Part shown: positions 53,641 through 63,630 of the stretch, one piece after another
Layout: each line of letters starts with the position of its first letter
Position numbering within the stretch: the stretch's first letter is position 1
DNA from: Ostrinia nubilalis
Lineage: Eukaryota > Arthropoda > Insecta > Lepidoptera > Crambidae
Assembly: GCF_963855985.1 (NCBI RefSeq)
Contig: NC_087112.1
Coordinates: 6,760,501-6,824,500, forward strand
Direction: 5' to 3'
Length of the DNA: 64,000 bases
The notes under the pieces: generated by a model
Seen by the model: the letters and a program-made list of their open reading frames with translations, nothing else
Database searches by the model: none
Told to the model about the DNA's origin: nothing
Made by a program: the position numbers and the translations under genes

Positions 53641-53862
53641 CTGTTGTTGATGATGGGACCGATACTGTTGATGGTCAAATTGTAATGATTTTAAAATAAT
53701 ATAATAATCAAGTTAAGAATTACTAAGAACTGTTTATTGAGACTGTAATTATTTTATGTGAGACTGTAATTATTTAATATTAACTATTAAATGGGTGAAT
53801 GGCAACATTAGAAAAAAAAAATAATTTAATTGATAAATAGGTACTTCGAGAGCGAAGTACAT

Positions 53863-53875
53863 GTCAGTATGGCCG
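53863..53875 (+). promoter_or_regulatory. tRNA-Leu 5'-end-like motif before gypsy A 3' LTR
   Basis: GTCAGTATGGCCG abuts the LTR and matches the first 13 bases of tRNA-Leu (GTCAGGATGGCCG) except one. A hairpin GTACTTCG-AGAG-CGAAGTAC (53841-53860) lies just upstream. No polypurine tract touches the LTR; the nearest purine run, GAGAGCGAAG, lies within the hairpin. Confidence 0.55.
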
Positions 53876-54064
53876 TGTTAGATTAATTATATTATGTACA
53901 TACCTGATTGATATTAATATTTCATGTGACCTATAATTAATATTAGTAACTACACTATTAATTAACTTTCTGTAACATCACACACACCAAGTATCAAACA
54001 GCCGCCATATTAACTGTCAGATAAAATTAAGACTTCCGTTTGCAAATAAGAATTTATTGTAAGA

Positions 54065-54548
54065 CTAGCGGCCGCCCGCGACTTCGTACGCGTGGATCCC
54101 GTTTTACCCCCTTCATCTATCATACGCGGTTTAGATTTTTTCATACAATTTTTTTTCCCGCTAACTCCCGTTCCGGTGGGAATTTTGCAATATCCTGTTG
54201 TAACTAAGCTTTATGTTTACTAAGGTACCTGCATGCCAAATTTCAAGCGTCTATATTACGCGGTTTAGATTTTTTCATACAAATGTTTTTTCCCGGTAAC
54301 TCCCGTTCCCGTGGGAATTTTGCAATATCCTGTTGTAACTAAGCTTTAAGTTTACTAAGGTACCTGCATGCCAAATTTCAAGCGTCCAACTTAAGCGGTT
54401 TAGATTTTTCATACAAAAGGATTTTTCCGCTAATTCCCGTTCCCGTGGGAATTCTTAAGTATCCTATAACCTGCCCAGGAGTATGAAGAATAATTGTACC
54501 AAGTTTCGTTAAAATCCGTTGAGTAGTTTTTGTTTCTATAAGGAACAT

Positions 54549-54593
<45 letters not shown>

Positions 54594-54712
54594 AATTTTA
54601 CTGATTGCATTTTTGGCATCAGTATCGATCACTAATCACCCCCTGATAGTTATTTTGAAAATATATTTCATGTACAGAATTGACCTCTCTACAGATTTAT
54701 TATAAGTATAGA
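54065..54712 (-). mobile_element. Helitron, non-autonomous, complete
   Basis: The minus strand begins TCTATACTTATAATAAATC and ends CGCGGGCGGCCGCTAG, where CTAG follows a CG-rich hairpin (CGCGTACGAAGTCGCG). It interrupts the LTR exactly between A and T without any target duplication, as shown by the uninterrupted 5' LTR (near 45996). These are the defining Helitron features. It contains ~130-bp internal units and a (TCTG)n tract and encodes nothing. Confidence 0.9.
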
Positions 54713-55121
54713 TTTCCAGCTTTTGGATAATAATTATTTATTTCCAACTTCCGGGTCCGTTTAAATATTATCTAACTTCCTGTTTTCTGATTGGTCGTCT
54801 TAAGTGACCAATCAGAGTTTAGTAGAGGAAAGGTAGGAGTATGGGTATAAATATATGGAATTCCTCGTTGAAAGGCAGTCTCGATGGATCTTTGAGGTGA
54901 TGCTGACCAAAGTTAAGTGTACATTGTTTATTGATACCTACTATTATTATGCTTGTTGTGTTATTGTATTGTATTGTATTGTATTATTGTGATATTGTAT
55001 TAACACCTGGCTATGTGGCTGCGCCAGGCCTATTATATTGACACCTGGCCAATTGATGGTGACATGCCACGGGGTCGGGTCGGTAGTTTGATGACCAGTA
55101 TAAAGAAGGGCAATGCTTATA

Positions 55122-55639
55122 CACTCGACATCAAATAAATCGCACCTCCCGCGACAAGCATTTTCAAACGTATGCATCCCCACTTCCCACCAATATTGGC
55201 ACCATTTAAAAGCCTAGTTCTAACCTTCATTTCATTAAAGGAAAGGTTTTTACCCCAAAAATGTGTCTTTAGAAGGATCCAGAGTCACTTCTTCAAAAAA
55301 TAGGTAGTTACGCTAGAGCCATCTTTTATGGCTATAAAACTGTTAAGTTGGGATTAATCGCTATCCATCTGTTAAAGAGGACACGTGAGATCATTATTTG
55401 GTTTTATAACCATAAAAATTGGTCTAATTGATCCCATAGGTGGGTCCAAAGTGAGGTATTTTTTCAAGTCACATTTATGGTATATGTTAATCATTTATTA
55501 AGAAATCAAATGTGTTTTTCTTTAAGGATATTTATTGGGCTTTCAAATAACACCAATATTGTTGGGGCACCATGATTGTGTCAGAAGAAAATCGTTAAAG
55601 TTCGCGTCGCGGAAGGTGCGGTTTATTTGATGTTGAGTA
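55122..55639. mobile_element. Tc1/mariner-like non-autonomous element, TA target
   Basis: Inverted ends YACTCRACATCAAATAAA, extending through CGCACC and CGCGAC to ~35 bp, flanked by TA (55120-55121 and 55640-55641). The 5' LTR shows the empty site with a single copy of the target (46477-46485). 518 bp, no transposase. Confidence 0.8.
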
Positions 55640-56234
55640 TAGTTGCCGGTTGTGTTATGGTACAAAACCTAAGTCGTAACCTAACCTAAACCTAAGACTT
55701 AACGTAACCTAACTTAGAACTTGTGTTCTGTGTGTTTGATTATAAATACTGGTTATACAGAATACCGTCAAAATGTTAATAATAAATAAGACTTAATTAC
55801 TGCTAGACTACTCATTTTTATATAAGTTATAAATTGTTGTAACTGGTTGGAAAAGAGGCTGACAAAGGTGACTGAGTTTCTTCCGCCACTTCTTCTCAGC
55901 ACCAGCCCATGTTGTCCCGAAGTGGTGGTAGGGTAAACTATATTTGGGACGTGTATAAGTGCCCTGGAAAAGGGCTTTATACTGAATAAACCATTTGAAT
56001 TTATAATTGGATTTTTAATTTGGAACTTGCTTATTTATTAAACTACAGTATTATAGTCCTATATATTTCCACGGTATAATACGATATGATAGGAATATAA
56101 CGTAAAGTATTTTATGCTAGATTTTGCTTATTATTATTCTTCTTTTTGTGGTAACTTTATTAATTAAAGAATCTGCTTTAATACATTAATATTTCCTAAT
56201 TTACAAATGACTAATTCCTAAAATCTAACACACT

Positions 56235-57315
56235 TAAGCATTGAGTACAGTTCTCAAGTAGTGACTACGCCCCTCATAGTACGCGACCCCCAAACTGGAA
56301 GCCCCTGTCTGGCCTTCGGGCAATTTGTCACTGGTCCAAGCCCCGACCTACCCTCACAACCCCTCAAATAAAAAGCATTTGAATAATCGAAATGATGACG
56401 CAGACCGAACTCGTCTCGCGTAGGACGAACTACGAATGCAATGAAAGAATACGTTGGTTTGGTATTGAAAGAAACATTATTGAACTCTGCAGTACAGTAG
56501 TCACATTCTCCTCAGCCATAGACTAAAGAATTTCAGAGAATCAGTATGGGGAATCTGCCAATACCAAAACGGTGTAATGTGCGTAATTTCATACATATTC
56601 ATACTGATTAACAGCCCGATTAGACTATGGAACGCCAAAAAGTCTATAGTAGAGTTAATTGGTCCATAGTACAGTCTGACTGCTCTACAGATTATAAAAT
56701 TTTGTTGCAAAATTGCAGCTATCACAGATGTTGTAATCACACTAGTATAGTACGGTATGATCTTCAATGCTCCTGGTTAAGAACATGTCTACGAAGAACT
56801 GAACAGGATCAATCAATGGTCTGCAAGTGGAGTTTGGGTTGTAAAAAAATGGCAAAATAACTCAGTTTCACGCTTAGAGAGCCGCAAACCAGGGAAAAAC
56901 ATTTGGATAGTCTTCCTGTGACAGACTGCTGTGAAACTGAGGACAACAGCTAGTTTAAAATATTTGCTTTAAGTTAATGTCACTTTTATTAGGATTCAAA
57001 ATCGATTTTCAATTTCTGACAATTCTCATAGAACAAGATGGACAGGTTCGTTGACTCTTACCCAATAAAAGTGCTAATAGTTTCTGAGGCACTCACTGAA
57101 ATTACTATTGCCCCATTTTTACGACTGTTTCGTGGAAGCTGAAATATTCGTATTTAGCTAATATCCAATATTGGATTGGCTATAGGATTAAAGTGGGCAC
57201 GTCCAATGGGACTTGGGTCTAGTCTAGTCTGCTTTACGATCTAGATAGAAGAAAGTGTAATATGGACTAAGACCAAAAGGTAAGGAGCAAATGTAAAATA
57301 GGTTTATTCAAAATC
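56235..57315. other. No gene recognised
   Basis: About 1.1 kb of ordinary sequence. Open frames at 56501-56767 and 56627-56860 are antisense to each other and carry no motif. Confidence 0.5.
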
Positions 57316-57482
57316 GCAGGAAAACGCAGCGTGGGACGTCCACCCACAAGGTGGACCGACGACATCATAAAGGTAGCAGGAAAGCGCTGGACGCAGGCCG
57401 CTACCAACCGGGCACATGGAAAGCATTGGGGGAGGCCTATGTTCAGCAGTGGACGTCCTATGGCTGTGATGATGATGATGAT
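57316..57482 (+). mobile_element. RTE LINE 3' fragment, (ATG)n tail
   Basis: Starts near GGAAAACGCAGCGTGGGACG, covers the WTDDIIKVAGKRW segment and ends in GATGATGATGATG. The 77-codon frame here is a remnant of the RTE C-terminus. 5'-truncated; TSD unclear. Confidence 0.8.
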
Positions 57483-57731
57483 TTTCACAATCATCTTTGA
57501 CATGCTAAGATGCACAATAAATACAGGACGAAGTCAAAAAATCGATTCAATTTCAAGCAATTAGGCTTATTACTGGTTGAATTATTATACATGGAATTTA
57601 TGACTGAGATTGGAGCAAGTTTAGAGGGTTTTTACCCAAGTCCCACTTCTCGAGATCTCAGTAAAGCCTAACAGGATCGAAACATAGCTGTATCTCTTTA
57701 TGATTAATCGGAATAAAGAATTATAATCTAT

Positions 57732-58177
57732 TGAAACAGAAGGGAATGGAAACACTTGCTTACAAGTCAACTTTTTATATTTCGCACAGTAATCGGACAG
57801 AGTTTCAGCTTAACTTAGTATTCGGTATCGAATGCCCCGGAAAATGAGCTCCTCAGCTATATAATACAAAACCCCCACCCAAATGGTGTGGCCATCGATA
57901 ACCAACCGGTAGTGACGTCACAGTCTTATAGCGGATGTAGTCAAATGGCGTACTCTGCATTACGGATGTGGCGGCGTTGGCTTGGCGCTGGCTTGGCGCT
58001 GGCTTGGCGCTGGCTTAGCGCTGGCTTAGCGCTGGCTTAGCGCTGGCTTAGCGCTGGCTTGGCGCTGGCTTAGCGCTGGCTTGGCGCTGGCTTAGCGCTG
58101 GCTTGGCGCTGGCTTAGCGCTGGCTTGGCGCTGGCTTGGCGAGGCAGGCATAGGCTGGCATACGGTGTTGCGTTACA
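57732..58177 (-). repeat. Gypsy B 3' LTR
   Basis: On the minus strand it begins TGTAACGCAACACC and ends at CTTCTGTTTCA. 57973-58140 is an 11-bp tandem array, GCTTRGCGCTG on the plus strand, about 15 units. The upstream pol-end frame runs through this LTR start. Confidence 0.9.
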
Positions 58178-58330
58178 ATCGGCCATCCTGAAACAATTGC
58201 TCCCGCAATGGGAACAGAGAGGTTTGTGATTAGCTTTCCATAGCAGATCTATTAAATCTTCAGTCTCCAACTGCTCGTCCGAGCTGCTGGCACTGTCAGA
58301 CACAGGAGCTATACTTTGGTAAGGCCACAA
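58070..58330 (-). pseudogene. Gypsy B pol C-terminal end running into the LTR
   Basis: A frame with SDEQLETEDLIDLLWK and CSHCGSNCFRMADC enters the 3' LTR and continues into repeats of the type ASAKPALSQRQ, encoded by the 11-bp array (three units give 11 residues). It may be the natural end of the integrase protein or a read-through. Function unknown. Confidence 0.55.
58179..58191 (-). promoter_or_regulatory. tRNA-Leu 5'-end-like motif before gypsy B 3' LTR
   Basis: On the minus strand TCAGGATGGCCGA stands one base before the LTR and equals positions 2-14 of tRNA-Leu as I recall it. It occupies the place of the polypurine tract. It also codes for FRMAD, so coding constraint is an alternative explanation. 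Confidence 0.55.
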
Positions 58331-58419
58331 AGAGTCTGCAGAAACTAATGCCGTAAAACTTTTGTATCTTAAACCCTTGATGCTTCTGAGTTTGTACCTA
58401 TCATTGCCAACAACTTTGG

Positions 58420-59030
58420 TTATAATATAGGGACTAGAATAGAGCTATGTAGCTTAGTGTTGACCTTAGCAGTACTACTAGTAGGAGCCTGTCTCCAAAG
58501 CACCAGATCACCTTCCTTACAAACATGAGCGTTTTTTTTTCGACGTTTATCAAAATTACGTTTCATCCTGGCACTAGCTTTTGTTATACGATCACTTGCT
58601 TTCGCAGGTTTGCTCTTGTGTGGTTTCAACAACACGCCCCGGTATAGAAACATCGCATACTGACCTACCACTACGAGAAAACATCAACTCATATGGTTTA
58701 AACCCAGTAGTTTCATTAATGGTATTGTTTATACCACAGACTACATCAGGCAACGAATTGGACCCGTTACCCGCAGCCTCGCCCGGGTCCGTAGCACGCA
58801 AAGCATTGCGGATAGTTCTGTTTGTAGCCATTAGCACGCGGGCATGAAATAGCTGTCAACGTATGTTTAAACTGTCTATCTGTTCCAAATTTCCTAAAAT
58901 ATCTAGTACTAGTAAAAATATCCAAACAAACTAAAATCCTTTTTAGTACTCTGATAGTTTCTATTGAGTTTACTGTTCGAGTTGGTCCCGCAATAACAAA
59001 TTTACAAAATGCGTCGGTTATCACTAACAT
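58420..59030 (-). pseudogene. Gypsy B integrase remnants
   Basis: Pieces in several frames: LVITDAFCKFVIAGP with the first catalytic Asp; a decayed middle (KFGTDRQFKHTL, PRANGY); then NNTINETTGFKPYELMF and a C-terminal SARMKRNFDKRRKK...GDLVLWRQ. Order and motifs fit a Ty3/gypsy integrase that joins cDNA to chromosomes. Frameshifts and lost catalytic context make it inactive. Confidence 0.75.
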
Positions 59031-59939
59031 TTATACGCTTGCCCTTTTTATTTTTTTCTGCAGAATGGACCAAGATAGTCTACGTGGACCATTCGAAAAG
59101 GCTCGGTTGGTTTGGGAACAGGGTGCAACATACCTTCCTTATTGCCATGTTCGCCTTTCTTTTAGGCACAATGTAAAAAAACTGTTACATATTTACGAAT
59201 AAATCGTGACATTTTAGGAAACCAAAAATCAGTTTTGATCAATTCTAGGTATGCAACGTTTTAATCCTACCGTGCCCTTTTTCGTCATGATGCATTTGAA
59301 CTAGGTATTTACCACCTAACTGTTCTGGAGCATCTTATTGAATCTTACCAATTAATGGGAATTACTACAAGACGATTCCCGTATAGTGTTTTTCGGTAAA
59401 ACAATTATCATTTATCAACACAAAATCTTTTGTTATATCGAGGCCTGCCGTACTACTTTTTAACTGATCAAGTATAATTTTTAATTTATCCCCTTGTGAC
59501 TGAAATTTACTGAGGTTTACTGAGACTTGAAACATTAAATAAATTTAGACACACTTTAAACAAATGGCTGTTAGCTAAGTGCTTCTACTCCATAAGAACT
59601 CCAAAGGAATAAAGGTTGACATTGTAATGTGTATTTTATGAATCATATTGTGTAGTATTATTTTAAATTTAAGTATATAACCTAGACATAATAATGGAAT
59701 CGGAATTAATCACTTCATTGTATTTTTAATTATTTACTAAAATGTGCTTTATTAAGTAACTATTTTATGATCAAACCACTGTACCATATTCTTGGAAATA
59801 AATGTTATCTTATCTTGAACTGTATGAAACCAATCTGAAACTTGTAACTGTATGACGACTCAGGGCATCGACGTGACGCATCCTCTCGCCTGGTTTGTTT
59901 TCAACACTTACTTATATCATAATATTGAGTAAAAAAAAT

Positions 59940-60104
59940 AACCACAACCTTGCGATTCGTAGGATAATATCACGCTTCGTTAAAGTAGCTCGCACTGCAG
60001 TACAGTCAGTTACAATTTTGACATGTTTACCTACTACATACACACGAAATTTTCGTAACGACTCGACTACCGCCAATGTTTCGAGTTCGTAGCTAAGTAT
60101 GATA
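59940..60104 (-). pseudogene. Gypsy B RNase H fragment
   Basis: The minus strand reads SYELETLAVVESLRKFRVYV and then VKIVTDCTAVRATLTKRD, which is the middle of a gypsy RNase H (ELETLA and TDC motifs). Flanking sequence is decayed. Confidence 0.7.
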
Positions 60105-60558
60105 CATGCTCTTTTCCTTACAAGTAAGTAACGCCGCTAAAGTAAATGACAGGTCGTAAAGTTTCATCAGATTTTCGTTGTAATAATATAAGTACCCGCT
60201 ATTCTTGCTTTGCATGCATCTGTACGTATTTCTGTCGGCAAGGCGGAATCTTATAATGCTAAAACCGGCTTAGCGCAAATACACTTTTTCAGTTCCTCAA
60301 AACTGGCGATTTGTTTACTTACTATTTCAAAAGTATTCCAAACACAAGTATTTTTTTATTTTGTTTAGATCAGTTAACGGACGGGCTAGTTGTGCGAACT
60401 TGTAAATAACTTTTCGAAAATAACTACAAAAACCGGACGGGTGCTGGAAATTGTGAAACTGCAGTCAACTTTGATTCTGCAGGATGTAATCCGTGTTGTG
60501 AAATTTCATGACCTAAATAGGTGTACTTTATTTCGTTAAAAGGAGCATTTTTTTTTAT

Positions 60559-61311
60559 TTAGAACTTTTGCAACACTATTTGTAATATTTGAATTCCTGA
60601 ATCGACATCTACCGAGGGCAATAAGAGATCATCTAAAAACGCCAGGATTTCGTTTTGAGGACCGTCAGTATTAGATGCCGTTCCGTTTTGGTTAGCGTTC
60701 ACGAGTTTATTAATAAAAGGCATAAAAACAGCCGGTGAACTGGCTAGACTGAAGGGAACGCGGGCATATTCGAATTGTCCTTGCTTACATATTCGAATTG
60801 TCCTTGCTGACATAATAATGAAAGCACTTTTGTGAGAGTCTTCAGGAGACAGTAAAACCTGATGGATACCCTTGTACCATATCGAGACAAGTAAAATTTA
60901 CCTTACCGGCTAATTTTGAAATGTGATCTTCCTATATTTTATCGTTACAGTGTTCAGGGCACGATAATCTACGCAAAGCCTGCTGTCGCCGTTCTTTTTC
61001 TTTACTAATATTACGGGCGATGCTTAATTACAATCAGATTCTTTTAAAATAGTACCGGCATCTAATAATTCCGAAACTACTACTAAAGTCTAAGTATCTC
61101 TTGCTCACAATGATAATCTATAAGGTTGTCGATATATGGGCTGATCAGTGGCGAGTTTAATTTTAATTTGAACTAAATCTGTACATCCTATTCCGTTTGT
61201 ACTACTTGCAAAACTATCTTCATACTGCATTATTAAAGGAATCAAACTACTACGCTCGTTTTCATTTAATTTTCCTATCCTTATATCGGTCAGCGAAACA
61301 CCACCTATCAT
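60559..61311 (-). pseudogene. Gypsy B reverse transcriptase fragments
   Basis: The minus strand first gives the region before the fingers (VQIKIKLATDQPIYRQPYRL, 61105-61311), then after breaks GQFEYARVPFSLASSPAVFM and the catalytic-site region FLDDLLLPS (60559-60813). The canonical Y/F-x-D-D appears as FLDD. Stops separate the pieces, so no continuous RT is made. Confidence 0.75.
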
Positions 61312-61583
61312 AGGGTCGGACTTTTAGTCTACCGATGAGACATAATGTGAATCTAACATATGCGAGGCACTTTTGAGTTGAGACTGGCTTGGCACTTTAA
61401 ATAAACAGAATTAATCATAAGATGACATGGCTTGGCTACTGACCTGGCTTACTGTTGGCTCCTCGCAGCTCAAGGCGCGCGTCAGGACTTGACCAGCTTT
61501 CCACACGACGTCCTTTCCACCAGTGTTCACCACCTTGATGTTATCGTTCGAATCGTGTATATTTCCAAGCTGATCGATTTTCT

Positions 61584-61850
61584 TCAATCACGTAGATACT
61601 TTTTTTTCTTCTCCGTCTGGGTCAAATTCTGGTATGAGCGATGCAGCACGATGAGCACAGTTTCTCGTTCTAGGTCACGTATCGCCCTGTCCACTTCATT
61701 TTCCAAAAGATGCTTCAATAATTTTCTTGCCGGGGGTAGTGATAAATCACGGTCATCTTCGTTTTCGTTTTGGTTTGGTTCTCGGTTTGAAGAATTCCAT
61801 CCAGGTGGCCGGACCCCGTAGCCTCCATCTCCAGGACGATTACGTTTCAT
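61584..61850 (-). pseudogene. Gypsy B short gag (88 codons)
   Basis: Starts at an ATG immediately after the primer-binding site and reads a Gly/Asn-rich head, a charged stretch (NENEDDRDLSLPPARKL) and a helical segment, then stops. A full gag with knuckles is absent; it is truncated or missing its second half. The lack of any leader between primer site and ATG is notable. Confidence 0.55.
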
Positions 61851-61863
61851 ATCCCACTTCTGA
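61847..61863 (-). promoter_or_regulatory. Gypsy B primer-binding site, tRNA-Leu type
   Basis: On the minus strand TCAGAAGTGGGATATG begins one base after the 5' LTR; the first 13 bases are the same as in gypsy A and complementary to tRNA-Leu near its 3' end. The following ATG is the gag start. Confidence 0.75.
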
Positions 61864-61864
61864 G

Positions 61865-62310
61865 TGAAACAGAAGGGAATGGAAACACTTGCTTACAAGT
61901 CAACTTTTTATATTTCGCACAGTAATCGGACAGAGTTTCAGCTTAACTTAGTATTCGGTATCGAATGCCCCGGAAAATGAGCTCCTCAGCTATATAATAC
62001 AAAACCCCCACCCAAATGGTGTGGCCATCGATAACCAACCGGTAGTGACGTCACAGTCTTATAGCGGATGTAGTCAAATGGCGTACTCTGCATTACGGAT
62101 GTGGCGGCGTTGGCTTGGCGCTGGCTTGGCGCTGGCTTGGCGCTGGCTTAGCGCTGGCTTAGCGCTGGCTTAGCGCTGGCTTAGCGCTGGCTTGGCGCTG
62201 GCTTAGCGCTGGCTTGGCGCTGGCTTAGCGCTGGCTTGGCGCTGGCTTAGCGCTGGCTTGGCGCTGGCTTGGCGAGGCAGGCATAGGCTGGCATACGGTG
62301 TTGCGTTACA
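61865..62310 (-). repeat. Gypsy B 5' LTR
   Basis: 446 bp, apparently identical to 57732-58177. On the minus strand it would carry the promoter. Confidence 0.9.
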
Positions 62311-62520
62311 CTATACTAATATTATAAAGAGGTAAAGTTTGTGTGTTTGTATATTTGTTAAATTGTAAGGGGTAATCTCGGGATCTACTGAACCGATTTT
62401 AAAAATTCTTTCACCAATAGAAAGCCACAAATTATTGCTTAGTGTCATAGGTTATATTAAAAACCGATAAAGACAGTAACCCAAGTTTTAAAGAGTACGC
62501 ATATCTTTAACGAAAATTTG

Positions 62521-63463
62521 GCGAGCCCTCGTTCGCAGTGCAGTAATTGGAAGAGGGATAGGCTTACGGCGTTCGGTCACGAACATCTGTGCGACAAACC
62601 GCCAATCGCGGCCAAATTAATTTTGATGATATTCGTTATATTGACGTCAATTTATCACAATAGCTTAGTAAATCGGGAAAGGTGAATTTGAAAAGTACTG
62701 TTAGTGTTAATCAAGCACTCCACGTTTTCATGGTTTGACCATCCCTGAATGTAGAAAAAGAAACGAAAGTCATCGATGTTTAAGGGTTTGATCATTCTTT
62801 ATGCAGAACATGGCAGGTATTTGACCGCAATCGCAGCTAATGTCAAGTGAGATGCAGTCTAGGATGATACATACTTATAAACTCTTGCCTTCAAAAGGCC
62901 CGGATTGATCCCAAAAGTATTTTCATGGCATGGCTGAGTTTGGCATCTAGGGATGTACGAGTAGGTACATGTAATCGGAAAAGTCATCCGACGTTGATTC
63001 AGGTTGATTCAAACTCAGTCTATGTGCCCTTGTTGAATACAGACTAAGGCATCAAATCGGAAACTTCTGAGTCGAGAGATTAAACTAACCACTTCATAAT
63101 TGAACCATTATTTTATCTTTACCAAGTTTCTCTTTAATACCCGTTTTTAAATCGTTCCATAAATGTATCCTGAGCGCTTAACTTATTACAGCACTTGTTT
63201 ATATGCAAACCTTTTGTTTAGAAACAATGGCCTTTTAGCCACGCCATTTAAAATCTCTAAGTACAGGAATTATGTAGCTTTGTTTTATGAACGTTTTGGA
63301 TTAAAATTACAGTCGTTTCGCCTGCTTTTATGGGGGAAACGTTTGGTTTTCTTGATTTACATAATAATAAAGATGGAGCACTTTATCTTATTTAGACCCC
63401 ATGCGATGACTTCATTAAACATGGTACGGTATAGTAAAGTCTATCGTTTAGGTAGTATTCAGA
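62521..63463. other. No gene recognised
   Basis: About 0.9 kb. A 101-codon frame at 63163-63468 shows no domain; it is rich in Leu/Tyr/Phe and its last codons fall in the RTE remnant, so I do not call it. Confidence 0.5.
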
Positions 63464-63630
63464 ACTGACGACCGATGGGGCAGCAAGGTTCTGAAGTGGA
63501 GGCTACGTAGGTAGGGTACTGGACCAACGGCCATATAAATTAGCAGTATGCTACTCGTACCAACCGGTCAATATAGAAAAAACTCCCATAGGGAGTGGAA
63601 ATCCTGTGGCTGAAATGATGATGATGATGT
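63464..63630 (+). mobile_element. Decayed RTE LINE 3' fragment, (ATG)n tail
   Basis: ACGACCGATGGGGCAGCAAG and TTCTGAAGTGGAGG match the DGRWGRKVLEWR region of the RTE protein; after gaps comes TCCTGTGGCTGAAATGATGA and an (ATG)n tail. Confidence 0.65.

Larger units (their letters stand above)
45805..56230 (+). mobile_element. Gypsy element A: large LTR retrotransposon without pol
   Basis: Direct repeats at 45805-47073 and 53876-56230 start TGTTAGATT and end AATCTAACA, and the unit is flanked by CACT (45801-45804 and 56231-56234). The 4-bp TSD, the tRNA-Leu-type primer site and a short gag remnant place it in Ty3/gypsy. Total span is 10.4 kb; the 6.8-kb interior has no protease, RT or integrase of its own and carries later insertions (LINE, hAT). 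It resembles a LARD, a large LTR element mobilised by proteins of a relative. Confidence 0.88.
53876..56230 (+). repeat. Gypsy A 3' LTR, interrupted twice
   Basis: Same ends as the 5' LTR but 2355 bp long, because of a 648-bp Helitron and a 518-bp TA-flanked element plus their target bases, and a ~78-bp loss near 54740. Apart from these events the LTRs differ at few positions by eye (for example ATTATTTAAC versus ATTATCTAAC). Confidence 0.9.
57732..62310 (-). mobile_element. Gypsy element B, recent insertion with broken pol
   Basis: Two 446-bp direct repeats (57732-58177 and 61865-62310) with TG...CA ends, flanked by CTAT (57728-57731 and 62311-62314). They look identical by eye, even through an internal 11-bp array with the same order of variants. 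On the minus strand: LTR, tRNA-Leu-type primer site, gag fragment, RT, RNase H and integrase pieces, LTR. The 3.7-kb interior is shorter than a full gag-pol and contains stops and shifts, so the copy probably moved with proteins from a relative. Confidence 0.9.
57727..62520 (+). mobile_element. Helitron 5' end split by gypsy B
   Basis: TCTAT (57727-57731) before gypsy B and CTATACTAATATTATAAAGA (62311 on) after it rebuild, once the 4-bp TSD is removed, a Helitron 5' end TCTATACTAATATTATAAA preceded by A. The body continues to about 62520 with GAACTG/CTGAACCGATTTT-type text. No 3' CTAG hairpin was found, so the right boundary is approximate and the copy may be truncated. Confidence 0.65.

Noticed and set aside
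54065..54105. Apparent cloning polylinker (NotI, MluI and BamHI sites close together), suggesting vector contamination
   Set aside because: The sites lie in the conserved 3' end of a Helitron (CG-rich hairpin plus CTAG), and the insertion boundaries match Helitron rules.
45805..56230. Segmental duplication of 1.27 kb of host DNA 8 kb apart
   Set aside because: TG...CA ends, a primer-binding site just inside and a 4-bp TSD outside show that these are LTRs of one element.
63163..63468. 101-codon open frame as a small host gene
   Set aside because: No domain, signal or homology-like motif, and the end overlaps an RTE remnant. Length alone is not support in AT-rich DNA.
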